From assembly GCA_965214235.1 (NCBI GenBank), contig CBDCBH010000003.1, positions 496,001-560,000 of the forward strand: a stretch of 64,000 nt of DNA, in the 5' to 3' direction. The DNA is from Ilyomonas sp965214235. GTDB taxonomy: Bacteria > Bacteroidota > Bacteroidia > Chitinophagales > Chitinophagaceae. Below are positions 1-10,100 of the stretch, piece by piece. A model generated the notes under the pieces. That model did no database searches. It was not told the origin of the DNA and saw only the letters and a program-made list of their open reading frames with translations. Numbering within the stretch: position 1 is the stretch's first letter; each line of letters starts with the position of its first letter. Position numbers and translations under genes: made by a program.

Positions 1-39
1 TACTTTGCTTTTCAGTAATAGCAATTTCTTACCAAATAA

Positions 40-73
40 AGTTTCAATAATTTACAAGTTTGCTCTACATTTG
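40..73 (+). promoter_or_regulatory. Probable rpsO promoter
   Basis: TACATTTG at 66-73 matches the Bacteroidota -7 consensus TAnnTTTG. It lies 49 bases before the rpsO start codon, leaving a leader of roughly 40 bases. The -33 element is weak: GTTTC near 41-45 is the only candidate at a suitable distance. Confidence 0.45.
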
Positions 74-122
74 CTGCCACTTTACCTACCGCTATAAGCG
101 ATACAACAAACAAAGTAGTACG

Positions 123-395
123 ATGTCTTATTTAACAACAGAAAGAAAGTCAGAAATCATTTCAACATTTGGCGGTGATGCTAAAAACACAGGTTCTATT
201 GAAGGACAAATTGCAGTGCTCACCGAGCGCATCTCCGGCATTTCAAAACATTTACAAAGCAACAAGAAAGATTTTTCAACCAACCGCGGTTTGCTTCAGT
301 TGGTGGGTAAGCGTAAGCGTTTGCTTTCATATATGCAAAAGCACAATCTGCAAGGGTATCGTGCTTTGATTGAAAAGTTAGGACTTAGAAAATAA
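123..395 (+). CDS. rpsO: 30S ribosomal protein S15
   Basis: Small-subunit ribosomal protein S15, which binds the central domain of 16S rRNA early in assembly and bridges to the large subunit. The 90-residue length fits the family (88-90). Typical S15 features are visible: the N-terminal SYLTTERK helix start, an HLQSNKKDF stretch in the rRNA-binding loop, LLQLVGKRKRLL, and a C-terminal ALIEKLGLRK. The frame is open upstream to 60, but the start at ATG 123 gives the family length. It precedes pnp in the widely conserved rpsO-pnp order, 170 bases upstream, so S15 autoregulation and PNPase coupling are possible but not shown here. Confidence 0.97.
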   Translation: MSYLTTERKSEIISTFGGDAKNTGSIEGQIAVLTERISGISKHLQSNKKDFSTNRGLLQLVGKRKRLLSYMQKHNLQGYRALIEKLGLRK

Positions 396-565
396 CCCGC
401 TATGTTATAAAATTATCTGTTCCCAATCCGCATCTTCGGCTTGGGAATACTTTTTTTATAATAACCACTACAGTCGACTTGCTATATTTTTTAATTCATT
501 CACAAACGGATAATAAGTTTATCCTTCATTACAAGCTGTTTGTGTTTTCAAAATTCATGTAAAAT

Positions 566-2767
566 ATGCTTACTCAACCAAAGAGTGTAACATTTGATTT
601 AGGTAACAACCGTGAAGTAACGATTGAGACCGGCAAACTTGCCCGACAGGCAGATGGCGCTGTTACTGTAAAACAAGGCAACAATATTATTCTGGCAACT
701 GTAGTTGCTAATAAAGAGCCGCGAGAAGGGCAAGATTTTTTTCCATTGAGTGTAGATTACCAGGAAAAATTTGCTTCTGCCGGGCGCATCCCGGGTTCGT
801 TTTTTAAACGCGAAGCCCGCCTGAACGATTATGAAGTTTTAACCAGTCGCCTGGTTGACCGTGCTTTACGACCTCTTTTTCCTGAAGATTATTTTTGCGA
901 AGTACAGGTTATTATCAACCTTGTTTCGAGCGATATGGAAGTAATGCCAGATGCGCTTGCAGGTTTGGCTGCATCGGCTGCATTGGCGGTTTCCGATATT
1001 CCTATTAAAGAGATTTTATCTGAAGTGCGGATTGGCCGTGTAGATGGACAATTCATTGTAAATCCATCGCGCAGCGAATTAGAAAAAGCCGACCTTGAAT
1101 TTATCATAGCTGCCACAGAAAAAAACCTGATGATGGTGGAAGGCGAAGCTAAAGAATGCAGTGAAGAAGATTTGGTAAAAGCGTTGGAACTGGCGCACGA
1201 AGCCATTCGTGTGCAAATAAAAGCGCAGGAACAATTACGGGATTTGGTTGGCGTTACTACAAAACGCCTGTACAAAACGCCGGAACAAAACGAAGCTTTA
1301 AAAGAAACCGTAACTTCTTATGCAAAAGATAAGATTTATGAAATTGCTAAAAGCGGCTTAAGCAAGCACGAACGTTCAGCAGGCTTCAAAATTATTAAAG
1401 ATGAATTGATTGCCAGCCTTGGCGAAGAAGCTACTGATGAGCATAAAAAATTAGCAAAAAAATATTTTAGCGATGTAGAATGGGAAGTGGTTCGTAACAT
1501 GATTTTGAATGGCCGTGTACGTTTGGACGGTCGCAAACTGGATGAAGTACGACCATTAGCTATGGAAGTTGACCCGCTGCCAACGCCACATGGTTCTTCG
1601 TTATTTACACGCGGCGAAACTCAATCGTTAACCACCGTTACATTAGGAACTCCGTTAGATGATTTGTTGGTTGAAAGCGCTGCAAAATCTCATGATTCAA
1701 AGTTTTTTTTACACTATAATTTTCCTCCCTTCAGCACTGGTGAAGTAAAGATGATGCGCGGCCAAAGCCGCCGCGAGGTAGGTCATGGAAACCTTGCCAT
1801 GCGCAGCTTAAAACAAATGATGCCGGGCAACGATTATCCTTACACGGTAAGAATTGTAAGCGATATTTTAGAATCGAACGGCTCCTCTTCCATGGCTACC
1901 GTGTGCGCGGGTTCGCTGGCGTTGATGGATGCAGGTGTGCCTTTTCCAAAACATGTGAGTGGCGTTGCCATGGGGTTAATTACAAGTGCCGATAGTAAGT
2001 ATGCAATTCTCACCGATATTTTGGGTGATGAAGATCATCTTGGCGATATGGATTTTAAAGTAACCGGCACTCGCGATGGCATTTGCGGTGTGCAGATGGA
2101 TATAAAAGTAGATGGTTTGAGCATGGATGTAATGCGTGAAGCATTGAATCAGGCCCGTAAAGGTCGCCTGCATATTTTAGATGCTATGTACGAATGTATG
2201 GGAGAACATCGGCCGGATGTGAAAGCACACGCGCCGCGAATGGAAAAAATTATTATTGATAAGGAATTTATTGGTGCGGTGATTGGACCAGGCGGTAAAA
2301 TTATTCAGGAAATACAAAAAGAAACCGGCACCACCATTAACATTGAAGAAGTAGGCGAAACCGGTGAAGTAAGCATTTTCGGTACGCAAAGAGAAGGCGT
2401 TGAAAAAGCGAAGAGCTGGGTTGCCGGAATTGTGGCTGTGCCTGAAGTGAATAAAGAATATGAAGGCACCGTAAAAAGCATTAAAGACTTTGGTGCGTTT
2501 GTTGAATTTTTACCAAGAAAAGAAGGCCTGCTGCACATTAGCGAAATAAGCTGGAAGCGGTTAGATACAATGGAAGGCGTGCTGAAAGAAGGCGACAAAG
2601 TAAAAGTAAAATTACTTGACGTTGACCCGAAAACCGGCAAGTTCCGTTTGAGCAGAAAAGCTTTAATGCCTAAGCCTGAAAACATGGGAAGCAGCAACAA
2701 CCGCCCGCCGCAAGATGCAAATCGTCCGCGTCCGCAACTAACACCGAAAGTAAATAAAGAAGAATAA
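566..2767 (+). CDS. pnp: Polyribonucleotide nucleotidyltransferase (PNPase)
   Basis: Phosphorolytic 3'-5' exoribonuclease that degrades mRNA to nucleoside diphosphates; it can also add 3' tails. The 733 residues show the full architecture: a first RNase PH domain (about 10-145), a helical linker, a second catalytic RNase PH domain (about 310-545), a KH domain with the GPGGK loop near residue 574, and an S1 RNA-binding domain from about 631 (YEGTVKSIKDFGAFVEF) to 700. A short basic, proline-rich tail follows. The gene sits 170 bases after rpsO and ends at a strong hairpin terminator. Nothing is missing or unusual. Confidence 0.97.
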   Translation: MLTQPKSVTFDLGNNREVTIETGKLARQADGAVTVKQGNNIILATVVANKEPREGQDFFPLSVDYQEKFASAGRIPGSFFKREARLNDYEVLTSRLVDRALRPLFPEDYFCEVQVIINLVSSDMEVMPDALAGLAASAALAVSDIPIKEILSEVRIGRVDGQFIVNPSRSELEKADLEFIIAATEKNLMMVEGEAKECSEEDLVKALELAHEAIRVQIKAQEQLRDLVGVTTKRLYKTPEQNEALKETVTSYAKDKIYEIAKSGLSKHERSAGFKIIKDELIASLGEEATDEHKKLAKKYFSDVEWEVVRNMILNGRVRLDGRKLDEVRPLAMEVDPLPTPHGSSLFTRGETQSLTTVTLGTPLDDLLVESAAKSHDSKFFLHYNFPPFSTGEVKMMRGQSRREVGHGNLAMRSLKQMMPGNDYPYTVRIVSDILESNGSSSMATVCAGSLALMDAGVPFPKHVSGVAMGLITSADSKYAILTDILGDEDHLGDMDFKVTGTRDGICGVQMDIKVDGLSMDVMREALNQARKGRLHILDAMYECMGEHRPDVKAHAPRMEKIIIDKEFIGAVIGPGGKIIQEIQKETGTTINIEEVGETGEVSIFGTQREGVEKAKSWVAGIVAVPEVNKEYEGTVKSIKDFGAFVEFLPRKEGLLHISEISWKRLDTMEGVLKEGDKVKVKLLDVDPKTGKFRLSRKALMPKPENMGSSNNRPPQDANRPRPQLTPKVNKEE

Positions 2768-2770
2768 AAG

Positions 2771-2797
2771 AAAAGCCCGATGTTTTCGGGCTTTTTT
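2771..2797 (+). terminator. Rho-independent terminator of pnp
   Basis: A perfect 10-bp stem, AAAAGCCCGA (2771-2780) paired with TCGGGCTTTT (2786-2795), with a five-base loop and a following T run, four bases after the pnp stop. Confidence 0.85.
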
Positions 2798-2881
2798 GTT
2801 TTTGCAAGTGTTTACTTTTTATTCATGTTAAGCGCACGGCTTTTGTTTTTATTACAATAAGACTTTACAATCATCACTGTT

Positions 2882-5101
2882 TTATAAACCAATTGCTTTT
2901 ACGTTTTCTTTTACTGCATCAATCCGTTTTATAAATTCATGCAACTCCTGCTTCTGTTGCCTGATAAAACTATTGTCTTTTAATCTACCCAATACTTCTT
3001 CCATTTCTCTTTCGTTTTCATACGTCATTTTACGGAACGGATTGGTATAATCTTTTGCTCTTGATTGATAGATGGCATCAACCATCATTTTCTTTATTTC
3101 AATAGCTTCATTCAGCCACTGCAGCAGTTTTTCTTCAGTCATCTCTGTACCGCTTATTTCTTTCACTTCAAACAAAGAAATCAGTGCATGGTCTCTTTTC
3201 TGCTGATTATATTTTTCACCTTGACAGGTATAAAAGCGATGCACTTCCTGCCAGCTATTAATATTATCTTGTTTGATGTTTGTTTTTAATTCATTTATTT
3301 CTTCCTCCGGTATCAATTGCCCACCCAAATTCAGCCAGTTGGTTCTTTTGTTTTGAGGCAGGCATGTTGTAATAAAAACATCATTCTGCAAACATTCTTC
3401 GCACAACAAAATCAATTGATTACTGCCGTAAAAACAAACCATATTTATAAACGCATCATACGCTTTTTGTACTTTAATTATAACCGTTTTTCGCTTTGCA
3501 TTTTCAAAACCGGGCGCAACAATCTCTAACTCATCAATCAGTTTATTTTTTTGTTGCAATAACTCTTTTCCTTTTGCCTTGCATTGTTCATCGGTTGGCA
3601 GCGATTCATTGCTATGTTTATAAAAAGCGGCGCCTGTTGCCATTTCAAACAACAATAATGCATCAAACATTTCATTCACACTGTCGGGGGCTAAATAATC
3701 AGTCTCTAAAAGCTGAATTTTTTCCGTACGCTTATCACGGTCGGCATACTTCCAGCTATTGCGGGCAAGCGCATACAAATTGTACAAAAACCAATATGCA
3801 GGCATCACAACCAATCTATCTTTTACTGCATCAATACTTACTAAGGAAAACGGTATTGGAATGTTCATTTCATACGCATAATCGCCTTTGGCAAGAATGG
3901 TGAACGATGCCAGTTTGGTATTGTGTTTAATGCTCACACACAAGCCAGGCCAAAAGCCGCGCCCTGCAATAAATTCGCCATCGGCACCACGCGAATTATG
4001 ATTAGAGCCAATGGTTGCACCTGCGGGAATATTGCTTTGCCCCATCACCACGGCAGCGCATAAAAACGAGTTGTTGTGATGCTGCTCGTGAGCAGGAAAT
4101 ATCAATGAATTTAAAACTTCGCAGCACGAAATGGTTGCGTTGTTTCCAAGATAAGAATTGATTAACCGCGCGCCGTATTTTAACTGCGAATGCGAAGCCA
4201 TGATGAAGCGCACCGCTTTTACACCGTAAAAAATCCGGCAGCCAAAACCAATAATACCGTTTACAATCTCGCAGCCTTCACCAATTTGCGTTCTGCCTTC
4301 TTCGCCCGAATTGATGGTGAGGTTTTTTAGTTTATTCGCCCCTTTTATGTAAGCATCTTCGCCTATCCAAACATCTTTAATAATACTGCTGTTTTTAATC
4401 ACGGTTCTATCGCCAACCTTGCCATAATATCCGCGTGTAGAAGTAAATTCGTTTTCGGTAAAAGATGCAAAGCGTTTCATCAGCAATTCATCTTCCCGAT
4501 AACGGCTCCAAAGCCAGGCATCGCCGGGTTGCATACCGTTAAAAGGCATTACGCTGCGGTTGCCGTTTTCGTTCGCAACCTCAAGCCAGATGCGGATACT
4601 TTCGGGTTCGCCATCTTTTACAATGCCGTTGCCAAACTTTGCATGATTGGTAGTTACAAGTTCATCAACATTGGTTATCATTACTTCGCTGCCAATAATA
4701 TAATGGGATAGATAATGAACATTTTCAATTGCCACATTATCACCAAAATCAGAGGAAATGATTGTGGAATTGTATAAACCGACAGACAGTTTTAAATCGC
4801 TAAAATTCAAAACAATCTGTTCTAATTTTCCAATGCGAACCAAGCCATAAAACTTGCAGTTTTTTACCAGTTCAGGATTAAATTTATCCGATACCAAAAT
4901 ATGATTCCAGTTGTCGCTGGTGTTGCGGTTGCGTACAAGGGCTTCAATTTCATAAGCCGTTAAGCCGCGATAATCAATGCCACTGCGGTTTTGCGCGTTG
5001 CGCAGGTAATATTCATCTTCGCCGTTTGGCAATTGCCCGCTTTCAATAAACCCATAACCAAGCGCCAGCACTTTTGTTTTTACTATGTTATTTTTTACCA
5101 T
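2882..5101 (-). CDS. DUF4954 family protein, left-handed beta-helix type
   Basis: A 739-residue cytosolic-looking protein without a signal peptide that I recognise as the DUF4954 family common in Bacteroidota. The middle (about 90-420) is rich in short Ile/Val/Gly/Asn hexapeptide-like repeats such as IGEGCEIVNGIIGFGC, typical of left-handed beta-helix acyl- or nucleotidyltransferases. The C-terminal third (about 440-739) is alpha-helical. No catalytic residue can be named. By resemblance it may act on a sugar nucleotide or bind acyl-CoA, but that is inference. It is a single-gene unit, convergent with pnp. Confidence 0.8.
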   Translation of the reverse strand: MVKNNIVKTKVLALGYGFIESGQLPNGEDEYYLRNAQNRSGIDYRGLTAYEIEALVRNRNTSDNWNHILVSDKFNPELVKNCKFYGLVRIGKLEQIVLNFSDLKLSVGLYNSTIISSDFGDNVAIENVHYLSHYIIGSEVMITNVDELVTTNHAKFGNGIVKDGEPESIRIWLEVANENGNRSVMPFNGMQPGDAWLWSRYREDELLMKRFASFTENEFTSTRGYYGKVGDRTVIKNSSIIKDVWIGEDAYIKGANKLKNLTINSGEEGRTQIGEGCEIVNGIIGFGCRIFYGVKAVRFIMASHSQLKYGARLINSYLGNNATISCCEVLNSLIFPAHEQHHNNSFLCAAVVMGQSNIPAGATIGSNHNSRGADGEFIAGRGFWPGLCVSIKHNTKLASFTILAKGDYAYEMNIPIPFSLVSIDAVKDRLVVMPAYWFLYNLYALARNSWKYADRDKRTEKIQLLETDYLAPDSVNEMFDALLLFEMATGAAFYKHSNESLPTDEQCKAKGKELLQQKNKLIDELEIVAPGFENAKRKTVIIKVQKAYDAFINMVCFYGSNQLILLCEECLQNDVFITTCLPQNKRTNWLNLGGQLIPEEEINELKTNIKQDNINSWQEVHRFYTCQGEKYNQQKRDHALISLFEVKEISGTEMTEEKLLQWLNEAIEIKKMMVDAIYQSRAKDYTNPFRKMTYENEREMEEVLGRLKDNSFIRQQKQELHEFIKRIDAVKENVKAIGL

Positions 5102-5256
5102 TTAACTGTGGTTGAAATGAGAGCGAATGTAATACGTTTATACGGTTGCAAAGCTTACACACCACTTATTCAGGATTCCAATATTAATTTTTTTGCGGCA
5201 TGATTTTTAACACCCCTATTGTTATAATTTCACTTTATTAAATCTTCACCTACTTT

Positions 5257-5457
5257 ATGCAAAGTAATCAAACCGCCCAAGCGGGTTCATCGGTTAGAGG
5301 CAATAAAAAATCTTCTTTTTCACCTCGAGAATTAATCATGTATCATATTGAAAACCCTGACGAACCCATTACAGAAGAAGACATTCGGAACTTGAATTTA
5401 AAACAACATAAGATTGGTGATTTTATTGCAACTGATTTTTCCCGTGGAGAAGAATAA
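5257..5457 (+). CDS. Small hypothetical protein, 66 residues
   Basis: A short polar, acidic protein with no signal peptide, membrane segment or recognisable domain. It contains SFSPRELIMYHIENPDEP and ITEEDIRNLN. Support for coding is the free-standing frame between divergent and convergent neighbours, a natural amino-acid composition, and a strong terminator about 45 bases downstream. The function is unknown. An internal methionine at codon 28 (5338) could also be the start. Confidence 0.5.
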   Translation: MQSNQTAQAGSSVRGNKKSSFSPRELIMYHIENPDEPITEEDIRNLNLKQHKIGDFIATDFSRGEE

Positions 5458-5502
5458 GGCGCAGATGAGCCAGATAACAGATTTTTAATTGAAAATAAGT
5501 TA

Positions 5503-5540
5503 AGCAAAAATGCAAAGCCGGTTGGCTTTGCATTTTTGCT
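5503..5540. terminator. Bidirectional terminator
   Basis: A perfect 17-bp stem with a GGTT loop: arms AGCAAAAATGCAAAGCC (5503-5519) and GGCTTTGCATTTTTGCT (5524-5540). T runs are present on both strands. It sits between the convergent small gene at 5257 and the NIPSNAP gene at 5579. Confidence 0.85.
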
Positions 5541-5578
5541 TTTATAGTGTTTGTTAAACAAGATTTTTTTGAAAAACA

Positions 5579-6376
5579 TTAAATTTGCGAATACGCCGTA
5601 GGAACCAAAAACGTTGAAGTAATTTTAGAAACAATCCTGGCATCGGCATATTCAGGAATGGCTTTTAATTTATTCCAATCCGGGCTGCTGCCAAACGTCT
5701 TCCACGATGCATCGTGTTCGTTTAAATCGGCAAACTGAAGCATGTAAGTGAGGTTCGGTCGGCTCTCTCCTACCAAGCTTTCACTAAAAAATACCGGATG
5801 AAACCCTGTTTTTAAAAACACATTAATTTCGCCGCCTTCATTAAACATTTCTATCTTTTTTTTACCAGCTCCTTCGCCCGAACTTTCGTAACGCCGCAAC
5901 TCAAACATGCGTGGTTTTTCGTTCCTTATTTTTATCTGCGGGTACAGGGGAAACGCATACAATAATGAGCTTTCAATACGCTCGTAAGCAGGTGCAGTGG
6001 CTGGCGAATTTAAATAAGCGTCAGCAACTTTCATGTAACTGGCATCTTTCCTTAATTTATCGGTGCTGCTTGTAAAATCATTCATCGAGTTATAAGGAAT
6101 AATGACAAACAATTTGGTTTGAGTATCCGGCTGCATCTGTGTAAACACACCAACAGGATGGCTGCCTATTTTATTCAAGGCAGGTATGGCTGCATTTTGA
6201 TAGTAATCTTCTACCAGTTGTTGCTGTGTATCGTTTTTAAGCAAATAAGTTCGCAACTCATAATATTGACGGGTTGCATTTTCAGTACCCATACTTTTTG
6301 CATTGGCAGATGATTGCAGAATGGCAGGTAAAGAGCCTGCAAGCAAAGATGTTTTTACAAAAGACCTTCGTTTCAT
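5579..6376 (-). CDS. NIPSNAP family protein, exported
   Basis: A 265-residue protein beginning KRRSFVKTSLLAGSLPAIL, a twin-arginine-like signal peptide, so it is probably exported. It contains two NIPSNAP (dimeric alpha-beta barrel) units: YYELRTYLL near residue 37 and MFELRRYESSGEG near 160, followed by KIEMFNEGGEI. NIPSNAP proteins are widespread in Bacteroidota and their reaction is not established. I chose the ATG at 6376 rather than the in-frame one at 6448 because it places the RR signal at the N-terminus. It follows uvrA on the same strand with an 81-base gap, so cotranscription is possible. Confidence 0.85.
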   Translation of the reverse strand: MKRRSFVKTSLLAGSLPAILQSSANAKSMGTENATRQYYELRTYLLKNDTQQQLVEDYYQNAAIPALNKIGSHPVGVFTQMQPDTQTKLFVIIPYNSMNDFTSSTDKLRKDASYMKVADAYLNSPATAPAYERIESSLLYAFPLYPQIKIRNEKPRMFELRRYESSGEGAGKKKIEMFNEGGEINVFLKTGFHPVFFSESLVGESRPNLTYMLQFADLNEHDASWKTFGSSPDWNKLKAIPEYADARIVSKITSTFLVPTAYSQI

Positions 6377-6457
6377 AAACCTGATATTTTGCGATAAAAA
6401 TAAGCGCAATACTGTTGTAAAAGAAAAGGCTTTGAAAGATAAATGCAACCTCAGCTT

Positions 6458-9289
6458 TTATTTCTCTATAAACTTTCCGGTATAGCTTTCTGCTATTTCT
6501 TTGATGCCAGACGGAACACCGGCATACACTACGCTTCCACCCGCATCGCCTGCTTCGGGACCTAAATCTATTAACCAGTCTGCGTTTTTAATTACATCAG
6601 TGTTGTGTTCAATAACAATGAGCGAATGGCCTCCTTCAATCAATGCATAAAAAGAAGAGAGCAGTTTATTAATATCGTGAAAATGCAAGCCAGTAGTTGG
6701 CTCATCAAAAATAAACAATACTTTACCAGCGGTTTTTCCTTTACCAAGAAACGAGGCCAACTTTACGCGTTGCGCCTCGCCGCCACTTAATGTATCGCTG
6801 CTTTGCCCCAGTTTGATATAACCCAAACCTACATCCTGCAAGGGTTGCAGCGCTTTGGCTAATGCTTTTTCTTCTTTAAAAAATTGAATGGCATCATCAA
6901 CACTAATATCCAATATATCAGCAATATTTTTACCATTGTACTGCACTTCCAGCACTTCTTCTTTAAAACGTTTTCCACCACATACTTCACAGGTTAAATG
7001 CACATCGGCAAGAAACTGCATTTCAACAACCTGTTCGCCTTCGCCTTTGCAGGTATCACAACGTCCTCCATCAACATTAAATGAAAAATGTTTGGTTTGA
7101 AAGCCACGCATTTTTGATAGTGGCTGACGTGCATATAAATCTCTGATTTCATCGTAGGCTTTAATGTAAGTAACCGGGTTGCTGCGCGATGATTTACCTA
7201 TGGGGTTTTGATCAATCAATTCAATTTGTGAGATGTCGTCAATGTTGCCGGATATCGTTTTATGAAAGCCAACCTTATCAGCAAATTCACCTTTTATTTT
7301 TCGCAAGGCAGGATATAAAATTTGCTTTACTAAGGTTGTTTTCCCGCTACCGCTTACGCCGCTTACAACACATAAAACATTAAGTGGAAATTGAACCGTT
7401 ATATCTTTTAAATTGTTTTGTATTGCACCTTCTATCGTAATGCTTTTTGTCCATTTGCGAGGTAGTTTATTCAGGTTAATATTTAATTCTCCTTTTAAAT
7501 ATTTTCCGGTTAAACTTTCAGGATTGGCAACAATTTCATCGTAGTTGCCGGTAGCGATTACTTCACCACCCAAATGCGAAGCCAGCGGTCCCATATCAAT
7601 AATATAATCGGCTTCACGCATCATCATTTCATCATGCTCAACCACAACAACCGTGTTATTTAAATCACGCAGCTCTTTTAATACTTTAATGAGCTTTTGC
7701 GTATCGCGCGAATGCAAGCCAATGGATGGTTCATCCAAAATATATAACGAGTTGGTAAGATTGCTGCCAAGGCTTCGTGTTAATTGAATGCGCTGACTTT
7801 CGCCACCGCTTAATGTGTTTGCCAAACGGTTTAAGGCAAGATAGCCCAACCCCACATCTACTAAGGTTTGCAGCCGTTGTTTAATTTCAATTAAGATGCG
7901 TTTTGCAACCTGTTGCTGGTGTTCGGAAAGAGACAAATGAAAGAACCATTGCTGCAAATCTTTTATGGGCATAATGCAAAGCTGACCGATTTGTTTTTGA
8001 TCCACTTTTACATACAATGCTTCGGGTCGCAAGCGATAACCTTTGCAGGTTGGACAAATTGTTTTACCACGAAAGCGGCTTAATAAAACACGATACTGAA
8101 CCTTGTATAAATTCTGTTCAACTTCGGCAAAAAAATCGTCTATACCTGCTACCGTTGCATTGCCTTGCCAAAGCAAATTGTATTGTTGTTCCGTTAAATC
8201 GCAAATGGCTGTATGAACCGGAAAGTTATAGATGCCGGATGCTTTGATAAAACGGTCGCGCCATTGCCCCATTTTTTCTCCTTTCCACGGCGATATAGCA
8301 CCTTCATAAACGCTCGCTTTTTTATCCGGAATTACAAGGTCAGGATCAATACCCAGCACCATTCCAAAGCCTTCGCATTCAGGACATGCGCCATACGGGT
8401 TATTGAATGAAAACAAATTAGGAACCGGCTCTTCAAACGCTATTCCATCCAATTCAAACTTATTGCTGAAATGAATTAATTTATCATTTATCTCTACATA
8501 CATTTCACCTTCGCCTTCATAAAACGCAGTGTTTACCGAATCGGAAATGCGATGAATATCATCTTCATCAAAGTCTTTGGTTACAATTCTATCAACAAGA
8601 ATATAAGTTGATGGTTGGTTGTTGGTAGTGGGTTGTACTTGTTTTAGTAAATCACCTTCATTTAGTTCCAGCAAGTCTTCAATTCTAACCGGCTTTGCAT
8701 TTATGTACATTCGGGAAAAGCCTTTCTGCACAAGAATATTCAGCTCTTCGCGCGGCTGCCGTTTGACGTGTTGTTTAAACCGAACGATGATGACAACCTT
8801 AGTTTGAGGCGACAGGTTTTTTATCGCGGTTACCACATCGGTTACATCATCTTTTTTTACTTCTCTTCCGCTAACCGGCGAAATGGTTTTTCCAATCCTT
8901 GCATACAGCAGCCGCATGTAATCATAAATTTCCGTCATGCTGCCAACGGTACTTCGGGGAGTGCGCGTAATTACTTTTTGCTCGATGGCGATAGCAGGGC
9001 ATAAGCCTTTAATATAATCTACATCCGGCTTGTTCATACGCGCCATAAACTGCCGTGCATAAGCGCTTAAACTTTCTGCATACCTGCGTTGCCCTTCGGC
9101 AAACAACGTATCAATAGTTAAGGATGATTTACCACTGCCTGATACGCCTGTTACAACAATGAGTTTATTACGAGGAAACAGTACATCAACATTTTTTAAA
9201 TTGTGGGTTCGGGCACCTTTTATTTCAATATCCCGTTCAACTAATCTTGCTTCCTTTTTTTTAACAGGAGCTTTTTGTCCCTTCAGCAT
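6458..9289 (-). CDS. uvrA: Excinuclease ABC subunit A
   Basis: Damage-sensing ATPase of nucleotide excision repair that loads UvrB at lesions. The 943 residues contain two ABC ATPase halves, each with a Walker A (GVSGSGKSS near residue 48, GVSGSGKTT near 640) and an ABC signature (LSGGESQR, LSGGEAQR). The zinc-binding CxxC pairs are present, including CDTCKGEGE and CEVCGGKRF in the second half. Length and motif order are canonical. A short low-complexity insertion, QPTTNNQPST, occurs at about residue 218 (bases 8612-8640), where the DNA is a GGTTG/GTTGG-rich run. The neighbouring NIPSNAP gene is unrelated. Confidence 0.97.
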   Translation of the reverse strand: MLKGQKAPVKKKEARLVERDIEIKGARTHNLKNVDVLFPRNKLIVVTGVSGSGKSSLTIDTLFAEGQRRYAESLSAYARQFMARMNKPDVDYIKGLCPAIAIEQKVITRTPRSTVGSMTEIYDYMRLLYARIGKTISPVSGREVKKDDVTDVVTAIKNLSPQTKVVIIVRFKQHVKRQPREELNILVQKGFSRMYINAKPVRIEDLLELNEGDLLKQVQPTTNNQPSTYILVDRIVTKDFDEDDIHRISDSVNTAFYEGEGEMYVEINDKLIHFSNKFELDGIAFEEPVPNLFSFNNPYGACPECEGFGMVLGIDPDLVIPDKKASVYEGAISPWKGEKMGQWRDRFIKASGIYNFPVHTAICDLTEQQYNLLWQGNATVAGIDDFFAEVEQNLYKVQYRVLLSRFRGKTICPTCKGYRLRPEALYVKVDQKQIGQLCIMPIKDLQQWFFHLSLSEHQQQVAKRILIEIKQRLQTLVDVGLGYLALNRLANTLSGGESQRIQLTRSLGSNLTNSLYILDEPSIGLHSRDTQKLIKVLKELRDLNNTVVVVEHDEMMMREADYIIDMGPLASHLGGEVIATGNYDEIVANPESLTGKYLKGELNINLNKLPRKWTKSITIEGAIQNNLKDITVQFPLNVLCVVSGVSGSGKTTLVKQILYPALRKIKGEFADKVGFHKTISGNIDDISQIELIDQNPIGKSSRSNPVTYIKAYDEIRDLYARQPLSKMRGFQTKHFSFNVDGGRCDTCKGEGEQVVEMQFLADVHLTCEVCGGKRFKEEVLEVQYNGKNIADILDISVDDAIQFFKEEKALAKALQPLQDVGLGYIKLGQSSDTLSGGEAQRVKLASFLGKGKTAGKVLFIFDEPTTGLHFHDINKLLSSFYALIEGGHSLIVIEHNTDVIKNADWLIDLGPEAGDAGGSVVYAGVPSGIKEIAESYTGKFIEK

Positions 9290-9499
9290 GCCTTAAAAAT
9301 TAAAAATTTATTTAGACGGATTAAAATATCATTTTATTTGCATTAATTTTACAATTGTAGCATTTTGTAAGTGAAAAATCTTGTTATTTTCACAACCAAA
9401 ACAAAAAGTACAAAGCCTATATATAACTTCTACCTGACTTAATTTTTAATAGCTTTTTTAACATCATTTATTTTTTAAAATTCAATTTATACTCGTTGT

Positions 9500-10081
9500 A
9501 TGAGGCTATACAATTCAATGACAGATACCCAATTGGTACTGGCTTTTCAGGAAGGCAATGTGTACGCTTTTGAATCTTTAATTGCACGCTACAAAGACAA
9601 GTTGTTTTCATCAATTTTGTTTTTGGTAAAAGATAAATATCTCGCAGAAGATATGTTTCAGGAAACTTTTATCCGCATTATAGATACGCTTCGTAATAAG
9701 CGTTATAATGAAGAAGGAAAGTTTTTGCCTTGGGCGTTGCGCATTGCACATAATTTATGTGTTGATCATTTCAGAAAGATAAAAAGAACGCCTTCCATTT
9801 TAACAGGTGATAACCAGGATATTTTTGAAGTGATTAATGTAGTGGAAGAAACCGCCGAGCAAAAAGTGATGCGCCGCCAAAGCCACGATACTATGTACGC
9901 CATGCTGGATAAGCTGCCTGAAGAACAGCGCGAAGTGATTGTACTACGCCATTTTGGAGACATGAGCTTTAAAGACATTGCACGGCTTACCAATTGTAGT
10001 ATTAACACGGCGTTAGGTCGTATGCGTTACGGATTAATTAATCTTCGCAAAATGATGACAGAGAAACAAATTGCCTTATAA
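9500..10081 (+). CDS. ECF-type RNA polymerase sigma factor
   Basis: A 193-residue sigma-70 family protein of the extracytoplasmic-function class. Region 2 is at about 10-80 (ESLIARYKDKLF, EDMFQETFIRI, WALRIAHNLCVDHFRK). Region 4 is at about 130-185 (LPEEQREVIVLRHFGDMSF, then SINTALGRMRYG as the helix-turn-helix). No anti-sigma factor or receptor follows it, unlike classic FecI systems. The next gene downstream is a secreted Gln-rich protein that might be its target (inference). The start could also be the second ATG at 9518 (MTDTQ), which gives a more usual N-terminus. Confidence 0.92.
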   Translation: MRLYNSMTDTQLVLAFQEGNVYAFESLIARYKDKLFSSILFLVKDKYLAEDMFQETFIRIIDTLRNKRYNEEGKFLPWALRIAHNLCVDHFRKIKRTPSILTGDNQDIFEVINVVEETAEQKVMRRQSHDTMYAMLDKLPEEQREVIVLRHFGDMSFKDIARLTNCSINTALGRMRYGLINLRKMMTEKQIAL

Positions 10082-10100
10082 AATGATAAGGTTTATTTTA

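Noticed and set aside
8612..8640. GGTTG-rich insertion within uvrA as a sign of frameshift or mobile DNA
   Set aside because: The reading frame is intact and all UvrA motifs follow; it encodes a short polar linker.
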